Positions 56,627-64,000 of a DNA stretch of 64,000 nt are shown piece by piece. Under the pieces are notes generated by a model. The model was not told the DNA's origin. It did not search any database and saw nothing but the letters and a program-made list of their open reading frames with translations. Position 1 is the stretch's first letter, and every line of letters starts with the position of its first letter. The position numbers were made by a program, and so were the translations under genes. Source of the DNA: Phaeodactylum tricornutum CCAP 1055/1 (taxonomy: Eukaryota; Bacillariophyta; Bacillariophyceae; Surirellales; Neidiaceae); contig NC_011672.1 of the NCBI RefSeq assembly GCF_000150955.2, positions 1,054,001 to 1,118,000 of the forward strand. The letters are read 5' to 3'.

Positions 56627-59596
56627 TTACTCCCCCATGGAAAGTTTGTGGGCCGCATCTTTCATTTCTGCACTTATCTCCACAGAGTCGGCCTTTTTGA
56701 CAAAGTCCGGAAGCTGGTCAAAGTTCAAATAACGGTACGTATCAGCAGCGTCGTCCTTAACCTGGTCCATGTACTTCATATACTCTTCCACTGTCGGCAG
56801 ACGACCTTCGATCGCGGCGACGGCGGCGAGTTCAGCACTGGCAAGATACACGTTAGCACCTTGTCCAAGACGGTTAGGGAAGTTCCGCGTCGAGGTGGAC
56901 ACGACGGTGCATCCCGGAGCGACCCGTGCTTGGTTGCCCATGCAAAGGCTGCAACCAGGCATTTCCGTACGGGCACCGGCCGAACCAAAGATACTGTAAT
57001 AGCCCTCTTCGACCAACTGCGCTTCGTCCATCTTGGTAGGAGGAGCGATCCAAAGGCGTGTCGGGATGGGCTTCTCCAATTTGTTGAGCAACTTTCCGGC
57101 GGCGCGAAAGTGTCCAATGTTGGTCATGCACGAGCCAATAAAAACTTCGTCAATGTGACTGCCCTGCACTTCGGACAACAAGGCCGAAGCATCTGGGTCG
57201 TTTGGCAAGGCCAACACGGGTTCTTTCAGTTCGTCGAGGTTGATATCAATAACGGCAGCGTACTCCGCCTTCGGATCGGCTTCCATCAAAACGGGGTCGG
57301 CGAGCCACTCCTGCATGCGAGCAATGCGGCGTTCCAACGTGCGAGGATCTCCGTATCCTTCCGCAATCATCCACTTGAGCATTACAACATTGGAGTTAAG
57401 ATACTCGATGATGGGTTCTTTGTCGAGCTTGATGGTACAACCTGCGGCGGATCGTTCGGCAGATGCGTCGGACAATTCGAAGGCTTGTTCGCACTTGAGC
57501 TGAGGAAGACCTTCGATTTCCAAAATTCGTCCGGAAAAGATGTTCTTTTTGCCTTTTTTTTCGACCGTCAACAGTCCCATCTGGATTGCCGTATACGGAA
57601 TCGCCTGCACCAGATCGCGGAGAGTAATACCGGGCTGCACAGTTCCAGAAAATCGTACCAAGACGGACTCCGGCATGTCGAGTGGCATGATTCCCGTCGC
57701 CGCACCAAAAGCCACCAGGCCACTGCCAGCAGGAAAGGAAATACCAATGGGGAAACGAGTATGCGAATCTCCCCCGGTTCCTACCGTATCGGGCAGCAAC
57801 ATACGATTCAACCAGGAATGGATGATACCGTCACCTGGTCGGAGGGAAACACCACCGCGAGTGCGGATAAAATCAGGCAACGTGTGGTGAGTCACGACAT
57901 CGACCGGTTTGGGGTAGGCCGCGGTGTGGCAGAAACTTTGCATGACTAAATCAGAGGAGAATCCCAAACAAGCCAAGGAGCGTAATTCGTCGCGAGTCAT
58001 TGGACCAGTTGTATCCTGCGAACCCACCGTGGTCATGCGGGGTTCACAGTACTGATTAGGCACGACACCTTCACCATCGGGAAGTCCACAGGCCTTGGCG
58101 ACCATTTTTTGGGCCAAGGTAAAGCCTTCCGGCTTTTTGCTGCCTTCGGGAAGTGCCGGCATACGAAAGACATCCGTTACGGCGGCATCTCGACCCAAGG
58201 CTTCGCGGGCCTTGACGGTCAAGCCACGACCAATAATCAAAGGAATTCGTCCTCCCGCTCGGACTTCGTCCATGATGACGGGAGTCTTGAGTTTGAATTC
58301 CGTAACGACTTCGCCCGTGTCGTGGTTCTTGACAACACCTTCGTAGGGGTAGACGTCAATGACGTCGCCCATATTCATTTCGCCCACATCCAATTCAATG
58401 GGCAGGGCTCCAGAATCTTCCATGGTATTGAAAAAGATTGGCGCAATCTTGCTACCCAAACAAAGTCCACCAGATTTGACGTTGGGCACGTAGGGGATAT
58501 CGTCGCCCATGTACCAGAGTACGGAGTTCGTCGCGGACTTGCGGGACGATCCGGTGCCGACTACATCTCCGACGTATGCAAGAGGAAATCCTTTTTCTTG
58601 TAAGGCGCGGATCTGTTGAATCGGACCGATTTCTCCTTCTTTATCCGGGTTGATACCTTCGCGAGCGTTCTTGAGCATGGCCACGGCGTGGAGAGGGATG
58701 TCGGGACGCGACCAAGCGTCCTGTGCCGGACTCAAATCATCCGTGTTGGTTTCTCCTGTTACCTTAAAGACGGTGGCGGTCATAACTTCGGGGACCTTGG
58801 GTTTCTTCGTGAACCATTCCGCACTGGCCCAACTCTCCATCACCTTGGTAGCGGCGGCGACGCCCTTTTCGTGCATGGTCTGCACATCGTAAAATGCGTC
58901 AAAGACGAGAAGCGTATGCGACAGCTTGTCGGCGGCAATCATGGCAATCTCGTTATCGGAGTCTTCCAAAAGTTCCACCATAGTAGCAACATTGTAGCCT
59001 CCTTGCATAGTCCCGAGGAGCTCGACGGCGCGGGCTCGTGTAATGTAGGGGTTAGTTTCTTCTTGCTTGGCCAACGCACTGAGCCAGGTAGCTTTGACGT
59101 AGGCAGCTTCGTCGACTCCGGGAGGAACGCGATTGACGAGGAGGTCGAGCAAGGCTTCAGCGTTGGGAGTTTCCGTTTTTAGGACCGCAATGAGATCCGA
59201 AACTTGCTCGGCACTGAGAGGCTTTGGCGCAATGCCGAGACCGTCGGCTTCGTTGAGACGCTCCGCCACGTGCGCTTCGTAGGCTTGGAGAAAGTCCGTC
59301 GAAGACACCGTCGAAAAGCTGCGCATCAAAGGGACCGAGGCTGGAGACCAGGTGCTACCAGTGAACGTACTATTCTTCGCAAATACAGTAGCCGAGGTGG
59401 AACTGGAAGCACAGAGTGCATGGACATGGTTGCGAGAGGTAGCACTAACGCTCGGACTAGCATCAGTATTCCTACTCACATCGCCGTTCCAAGAAACAAG
59501 AGGATTTGCCAGCGTCGCAAAGGCGGAGTGAGGGATTGACTTCTTACCATGCCCAAGGGACGACGAAAGTCGACGTGCGAGAGCCAAAGAGGACAT
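56627..59596 (-). CDS. ACO: Aconitate hydratase B, mitochondrial
   Basis: Citrate-isocitrate isomerase of the TCA cycle. 989 aa versus about 865 for bacterial AcnB; the extra about 110 N-terminal residues are basic and Ser/Ala-rich with few acidic residues ([19 protein letters not shown]), a mitochondrial presequence. Domain order is that of AcnB: N-terminal HEAT-like domain (about 120-270, [23 protein letters not shown]), the swivelling domain ([17 protein letters not shown]), then the core ([23 protein letters not shown]). 4Fe-4S ligands: C in GSCMTNIGH (about 822) and both in PGCSLCMGN (about 882 and 885). Eukaryotic mitochondria usually have AcnA-type enzymes, so this is a bacterial-type replacement. 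Single exon. Confidence 0.93.
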   Translation of the reverse strand: MSSLALARRLSSSLGHGKKSIPHSAFATLANPLVSWNGDVSRNTDASPSVSATSRNHVHALCASSSTSATVFAKNSTFTGSTWSPASVPLMRSFSTVSSTDFLQAYEAHVAERLNEADGLGIAPKPLSAEQVSDLIAVLKTETPNAEALLDLLVNRVPPGVDEAAYVKATWLSALAKQEETNPYITRARAVELLGTMQGGYNVATMVELLEDSDNEIAMIAADKLSHTLLVFDAFYDVQTMHEKGVAAATKVMESWASAEWFTKKPKVPEVMTATVFKVTGETNTDDLSPAQDAWSRPDIPLHAVAMLKNAREGINPDKEGEIGPIQQIRALQEKGFPLAYVGDVVGTGSSRKSATNSVLWYMGDDIPYVPNVKSGGLCLGSKIAPIFFNTMEDSGALPIELDVGEMNMGDVIDVYPYEGVVKNHDTGEVVTEFKLKTPVIMDEVRAGGRIPLIIGRGLTVKAREALGRDAAVTDVFRMPALPEGSKKPEGFTLAQKMVAKACGLPDGEGVVPNQYCEPRMTTVGSQDTTGPMTRDELRSLACLGFSSDLVMQSFCHTAAYPKPVDVVTHHTLPDFIRTRGGVSLRPGDGIIHSWLNRMLLPDTVGTGGDSHTRFPIGISFPAGSGLVAFGAATGIMPLDMPESVLVRFSGTVQPGITLRDLVQAIPYTAIQMGLLTVEKKGKKNIFSGRILEIEGLPQLKCEQAFELSDASAERSAAGCTIKLDKEPIIEYLNSNVVMLKWMIAEGYGDPRTLERRIARMQEWLADPVLMEADPKAEYAAVIDINLDELKEPVLALPNDPDASALLSEVQGSHIDEVFIGSCMTNIGHFRAAGKLLNKLEKPIPTRLWIAPPTKMDEAQLVEEGYYSIFGSAGARTEMPGCSLCMGNQARVAPGCTVVSTSTRNFPNRLGQGANVYLASAELAAVAAIEGRLPTVEEYMKYMDQVKDDAADTYRYLNFDQLPDFVKKADSVEISAEMKDAAHKLSMGE

Positions 59597-60404
59597 GCTA
59601 TGCTATCTTATCTACTCGTGTGTGCGAGAGTAAGCAGAATGTGCAGAAAGGAGTCACGGTCAGGGATGAAACGGTCGTTTTGTCCTCACTGCCAGTTGTG
59701 GCGTTCGGTGTAAAGAGGGCGAAGGAACTTCTGTGGTTTGGTCTCCGTGCAGCTGTGGTGTATGGGTGCCTGCAGCAGTTGCAAACAGCCGTGCAGACCG
59801 AATCGGGTTCTGATTTGCGTTCGGGTAGAAGAAAAAATACGGCGATCAGATGGCTCACATTCGTTAGGGAACTTTCGGGGTGTGTCTTTTTCCAGGCCAA
59901 AAGGTGTTCTTTCCGTTTGGATCTTGCGCACATTGCGGCGAGGCGAACGCGTCGATGCCGCGCGCGCGAGATCTTTGGATGCTCTGTCGTGATACGATTG
60001 GTCGAGAGTAGGTCTCCGGTAAGATGACTGGCGGATGCAGCTGCTCCGATATCTTGTCGTCACTACGACATGTCTCGTTTCCGAAATTTACCACCGTGGA
60101 ATGACAGACGAGGGATCTGTTGAACATTTAAGTTCGTCGCTCGTACTTTGAATTGACTGTCTGTTCTTCCTCCGCTTCGAGTGCTGGTTGAGGGTGTATC
60201 TTTCCTTCTCCCGTAGTCTCAGTACGATGCCTGTACGCGACAGGTTGAAGATCCAAGAGACCGGCATCACAGGCCTCGGGAGCCCCACCCGGTCCTGTCC
60301 GACCGCGGCAATCAACGGAACCGCGGAGCGGACGAGATACCCACATCGTCACACTCACGCCTTCCAAACGAGCTCTCGAGTAATCAAACCATCCACTGTC
60401 AATC
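59597..60404. promoter_or_regulatory. Divergent promoter region ACO/PsbU
   Basis: About 800 bp between opposing start codons. Overlapping GC-rich open frames on both strands near 59600-60060 are not supported. CGAG- and GTACG-type short motifs only. Confidence 0.4.
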
Positions 60405-61278
60405 ATGAAGCTTGCTGTCTTTGCCGTCCTTATCTCGTAAGTAGAAGCATGCGTGAGTGAGGAGCTTAGTGCTTTGCTAGGAAAACGACTGGAGTCGGGT
60501 AGAGTCGTGGAAACGGACGAATGGTGGGGGAAATACGTATGATGACAGTTAGTCGCTAGTCCGTGAGTACTTCGGACGCTCTTTCAAGCTCGAGAACGAA
60601 ACAACAGTCACAGTTTTACGGTGACTAAATTTCCCATTGCTGCTCGCGGGTTCAAATGATGTCTTTTAAGAATCAATGGATCTGCCGTGCCATTCGTGTT
60701 GCATTCCCATGGCCCGAGTCTCGTTGCCGGAACTCTACCCTGCCCTAGAGACGTTGCGCGACGGCCCGATTTTCCAGAGCGCATGTAGAGACATATGTAG
60801 CTAGATACACAAGAGAATGAAATACTCATACACTTTCCTTTTGCTACTCGTTTATTGTTGCAGTACCGTTGCTTCTTTTGTCGCACCCAATGGTGTGCAG
60901 CGTGCCGCCACTACGGAATTGAATGCGGAACGTCGTGAATTCCTGTCGGCCGCGGCGGTAGCCGCTGGGCTTGCCTTTCCCCTTACAGCCAACGCTATTC
61001 GTGATTACGAGAACGTTGGCTACTTGGGTGGCAGTGAAATCGTCGACGTCAACAACGCCAACGTTCGTGTCTACCTCAAGATGCCCGGTCTTTACCCGAC
61101 CTTGGCTGGAAAAATTGCGTCCAATGGACCTTACAATGCGGTCGGCGACCTTTACAATATCCCGGGATTGTCTGGAAAGGAAAAGGAATTGCTCAAAAAA
61201 TACGAAAGCCGCTTCACTGCCCAAAAGCCCCAGGCTGATTACGTCATTGATCGCTTCAACAACGGCCTCTACCGCTAA
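60405..61278 (+). CDS. psbU: Photosystem II 12-kDa extrinsic protein PsbU
   Basis: Stabilises the oxygen-evolving cluster on the lumenal side of PSII. Exons 60405-60436 and 60864-61278 with a 427-bp intron (GTAAGT...TTGCAG); 148 aa. Joined start MKLAVFAVLISTVAS-FVAPNG gives the signal peptide and Phe motif of diatom plastid proteins. A Tat-type thylakoid signal follows (ERREFLSAAAVAAGLAFPLTANA, twin Arg at 34-35, cleavage near 55). The mature part DVNNANVRVYLKMPGLYPTLAGKIASNGPY and VGDLYNIPGLSGKEKELLKK is a clear helix-hairpin-helix PsbU. The ATG at 60817 lies in the intron just before its acceptor and makes a spurious signal sequence (MKYSYTFLLLLVYCC). Confidence 0.95.
60437..60863 (+). other. 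Long psbU intron
   Basis: 427-bp GT-AG intron interrupting the signal-peptide codons, about four times the usual intron length in this window. No open frame inside looks coding. Confidence 0.85.
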
Positions 61279-62290
61279 ACTGGGTGCGGTAGACCGCAAA
61301 TCGCCTGTCTCGCAAGCAGGGTCCTCATTCTCTATACTTCCTCTAGTAATGTTTAGGGACTAGTTGGCGTACGCAGTAACCTTACGTAAAACATAAATTC
61401 TGCTCTCTCGATAATTTTTTCTCGCTTTCAACTTGATCCCTTTTTCCTCGTGAAAAAACTGGGTGGAGGCCTCGAATGAATTGAGACGTGCGCACCGACC
61501 CAAAATCAAGAGTGGCACATCATTTACATTTAGCCAAACAGGAGCGAAATTTCAAGGCCATGAACTTGTCAAAGTGTCGGATGCCTCCACAGCAAAACTT
61601 TTCCTGACAGTGACAGTGAATTGAGACTGCATGCAAGTAGATCAATTGACATTGTGATCATAATCTGACATGAATTAAAACCAAGTTTTGATCGCCGTTA
61701 ATTACAGTTAATATTTTCTTCGTTACAGTTAATTACAAAGTTAGCTCGAAACACAAAAAGAAGAGTCGCAAATTCATTTGTCGTGAGAGGCCCTGGCGAA
61801 ATCTGTTTTCTGGGTTTTCATTGTTGTTTGATTCACTGCGACTTCGAGACTTTGCAGTGTACTTTGTCCATGAGCTATTTCACTTTGAGCAATACACGGA
61901 TTTCTCATTAGATTTTGACTTCTCTTGGAAAAAAAATGGAAGATTGCATTCCAAAACCAGCCTTCTGGCTACGCGATCGTTAACTGTAAATATGTGGTAA
62001 CATGATCACCCAAAATCACTGCGATTCTACTGACGCCCGTCTGTTGATGTGCATCGAGACCTTTCCGTTGCATTCACAGTAAATGGCAGTGTTTTTTACA
62101 TGCTATCGCACAAGCCCTAGAAGAGTCTGTTATGGCTGGAGACCTCAACGCTCCTAACATGAGAAAAGATTCTTCCAATGAGGGAGTCAGAGCCAGCAAT
62201 TTGAGTTTGAATTAGGGTTAAGGTGACCAAACAGAATGATTAGGCAAAATACTCTGTACAGATCATCGGTCTCTATGGTACCCCCGTCAT
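61279..62290. other. Convergent intergenic region
   Basis: About 1 kb between the ends of PsbU and VDE, AT-rich. It contains short direct copies of TTACAGTTAAT (about 61702 and 61724) and TGACAGTGACAGTGAATTG near 61606. No gene. Confidence 0.5.
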
Positions 62291-63604
62291 TTATTGCTGG
62301 GAGGTTTCTCGTTCAAACTGCTTTTCTGTCTCTTCCAAGGCATCATACGCCTTTTGCGCACCTTCTAGACCTTGCTCAAAAAACAGCTTTTGCGCCTTGA
62401 TGGAATTCACCGCGTTTCCCCGTAGCCGTGTGACCTGGGCCTGCAACTGTTGCTCGGTTTGCAGAGCAACCTTACCGGCAAACTTTTCGCGTAAAATTTG
62501 CTTTTCTTTGCCACTCAGATCAGTCGGACATGTATTATCCGTAATGACGAAATCTTTGTCGAAGTCAAAGCCAATCTTTTCGGCGGCCACACGCAAACGA
62601 GGTAACAGAGACTCAGGTAGCTGGGCAGCGCGCGTGTACACGACGACTCCGCCGTATCCTTCCCAGGCGTCGTTATTGCCGCGATAGTAGACGAACGCAA
62701 ACGGGGGGACGCCGTCCTTGTTGCCGTCGTATTCGTAGTCAATCACCCACCAGTCGTCTTCGTAATGTAGGTATTCGTTGTCGTGGTTGATCAAGTGACC
62801 CGGCTGATTCGGATCTTGCACGAATTCTTGGAGCGCATCCCGGGTGAAGAAGTTCCCGTCTGGCTGCTCCACCCGCCAATTCAGTTTGCCGAAGAACTTG
62901 CCCTTTTCGGTTTCGGTAAAAAAGTGCACCTGGCAGGGAAATACATCGAACAATTTGTTTTGTCCGGCTGAGATGTAGAGTCGTCCATCGAAGAACTTGG
63001 TGTCAAACTTGGGTACGACGATTTCGGGTGCGGGAACGGGATATGATCCGTCATCGCCCTGCTTCGGCACGCACTTCATATCGGTCAGGACGCATTTATT
63101 GAATTCACCTACCACTTCATTTTCGAACAGATTTCCACATTCGATCTGGCACTCAATCTCGTCCGGTCGTCCCGTACAGGTGTTAATGCAAACAACGTTG
63201 GCGAGGCACTTGGGGTTGGCAATGCACTTGGCGAGGGGGAGAGGGCATTTCTGGAAGAGACACGAAACGATGGATTTGGAATCCGTGGTGGCGGCAAACG
63301 CTGGAGGGACAATTGTGGGAAGGGACGTCCAGGAAGCGACACCAATCGTTAGTGCCAATGCTGTACTCTGCAAAGCTGTTTGCCAGTTTTGAAATGGATT
63401 CAGCTTCGAGAGTAAATCGTTTTCAACCTCTGAATCTGAGTCGTACTTGCGGAGCGACAAAATTGGAGCCCGAGAGAAAGCCGATGTCGTTCTCGACGAT
63501 GGACGGGAGAGTGACTGGTGTCGGGGCGCAAAGGCTTCACTCACGTTCTCTCTGTTGACCACCGACCAGAGACAAAGCAAGCTGGTAACACCGAGAAACT
63601 TCAT
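62291..63604 (-). CDS. VDE: Violaxanthin de-epoxidase
   Basis: Lumenal enzyme that converts diadinoxanthin to diatoxanthin (and violaxanthin to zeaxanthin) under excess light, using ascorbate, to switch on heat dissipation. 437 aa from the ATG at 63604; the 35-codon upstream extension is probably UTR. Presequence MKFLGVTSLLCLWSVVNRENVSEA-FAPRHQ is the ASAFAP type; a second hydrophobic segment (about 77-104, ending PPAFA) directs lumen import. Cys-rich domain at 112-170 (SCLFQKCPLPLAKCIANPKC, CINTCTGRPDEIECQIECG) matches plant VDE almost residue for residue. The lipocalin domain follows (FFDGRLYISAGQN, DNEYLHYEDDWWVIDYEY, FVYYRGNNDAWEGYGG), then a Glu-rich coiled C-terminus for membrane binding. 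Too close to plant VDE to be a VDL paralogue. Confidence 0.95.
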   Translation of the reverse strand: MKFLGVTSLLCLWSVVNRENVSEAFAPRHQSLSRPSSRTTSAFSRAPILSLRKYDSDSEVENDLLSKLNPFQNWQTALQSTALALTIGVASWTSLPTIVPPAFAATTDSKSIVSCLFQKCPLPLAKCIANPKCLANVVCINTCTGRPDEIECQIECGNLFENEVVGEFNKCVLTDMKCVPKQGDDGSYPVPAPEIVVPKFDTKFFDGRLYISAGQNKLFDVFPCQVHFFTETEKGKFFGKLNWRVEQPDGNFFTRDALQEFVQDPNQPGHLINHDNEYLHYEDDWWVIDYEYDGNKDGVPPFAFVYYRGNNDAWEGYGGVVVYTRAAQLPESLLPRLRVAAEKIGFDFDKDFVITDNTCPTDLSGKEKQILREKFAGKVALQTEQQLQAQVTRLRGNAVNSIKAQKLFFEQGLEGAQKAYDALEETEKQFERETSQQ

Positions 63605-64000
63605 GGTAACCTTTCCTGGCCTTTCCCGAAAGTGATCTATCAAGAAATGTGTGAAACTGCTTTTTCTAGCTGAAGTCCGTACGAGGGATTTTGGTGTCTC
63701 TTTTTCCATGTTGGTCGATAATGCTATTCGTCTCGGTCGCTTCGTCGGATCCAGCGCGGTGGAATGGATCGGCGGACGAGAATCGTACGGAGATGAATGC
63801 TGATGATTCTGCGTCCACTGACGTTGTTGATGTCATCGTGGCCGTCCCGGATGAGATCACGTTCATGACTTGAAAATGTTCCAAATTGCCGCTGAATACC
63901 GGATAGGACATTCCGCTTATTCCGTATATTGCCTGCCACGCAATTGGGCGTTGACGTATGTGTTCGAAACGGTGAAAAGACATTGACTTGGACCAATAGA
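63605..64000. promoter_or_regulatory. VDE upstream region to window edge
   Basis: Promoter side of VDE. Short open frames on both strands (minus 63666-63983, plus 63691-63873) overlap and are not supported. In diatoms VDE is reported next to a zeaxanthin epoxidase gene (ZEP3); if so here, that gene would lie beyond the right edge. Confidence 0.4.

Noticed and set aside
56564-57949. 461-codon plus-strand frame opposite aconitase
   Set aside because: Antisense to a conserved enzyme on the other strand; its composition follows the mirrored codons and it has no domain.
60640-60665. GGGTTCAAAT, resembling a tRNA T-loop
   Set aside because: No matching T-stem, anticodon or acceptor stem around it.
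60817-60863. ATG giving a hydrophobic start for PsbU
   Set aside because: Lies in the intron tract just before the TTGCAG acceptor; the spliced start at 60405 gives a better plastid presequence.

Overview
The window is nuclear DNA from a secondary-plastid alga, almost certainly a pennate diatom and most likely Phaeodactylum tricornutum (inference). Evidence: short GT-AG introns (mostly 68-104 bp); plastid-type presequences with a signal peptide ending before an aromatic residue (A-F, S-F, G-F); a violaxanthin de-epoxidase; a nuclear PsbU with a bipartite presequence plus Tat signal; an ER-signal-bearing CDC48 like that of the diatom symbiont import machine; and a bacterial-type aconitase B with a mitochondrial-like presequence. 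Genes are dense, on both strands, unrelated to their neighbours and mostly intron-poor. I saw no CRISPR array, rRNA, tRNA or intact mobile element.

Layout. 0-11 kb: hypothetical protein; disordered protein with a PAM2-like motif (-); plastid N-acetylglutamate synthase (+); acidic/glyoxalase-like protein (-); RPL24 (-). 11-21 kb, all on -: 2-isopropylmalate synthase, plastid GNAT, DBP3-like DEAD-box helicase, a small-intron unknown, and a plastid fatty-acid desaturase whose third histidine box lies on a 19-nt micro-exon. 21-34 kb: unknown plastid protein (+); VPS72/YL1 (-) divergent from MOT1/BTAF1 (+); a seven-exon PNUTS-like gene (-) joining a TFIIS N-terminal domain, an RVxW phosphatase-docking motif and two RRMs. 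34-43 kb: secreted unknown (+), small spliced unknown (-), Obg GTPase (-), and symbiont-type CDC48 (+). 43-50 kb: GT90 glycosyltransferase, IspE, Sec20-like SNARE (all +), small membrane protein (-), carbonyl-reductase-like SDR (+), Yip1-family protein (-). 50-64 kb: THOC2 (+), MIC19-like CHCH protein (-), a strong inverted repeat, aconitase B (-), PsbU (+), VDE (-).

Themes. About ten proteins look plastid-directed (NAGS, IPMS, GNAT, desaturase, 21-kb unknown, Obg, CDC48, IspE, PsbU, VDE). A second group is nuclear gene expression: MOT1, VPS72, THOC2, PNUTS-like, DBP3-like and the PAM2-like protein. Several gene models were rebuilt by joining exons at GT-AG sites with matching phase (RPL24, 17-kb unknown, desaturase, MOT1, PNUTS-like, 35-kb small gene, Obg, CDC48, IspE, MIC19, PsbU); these are predictions from sequence alone and transcript data would settle them.
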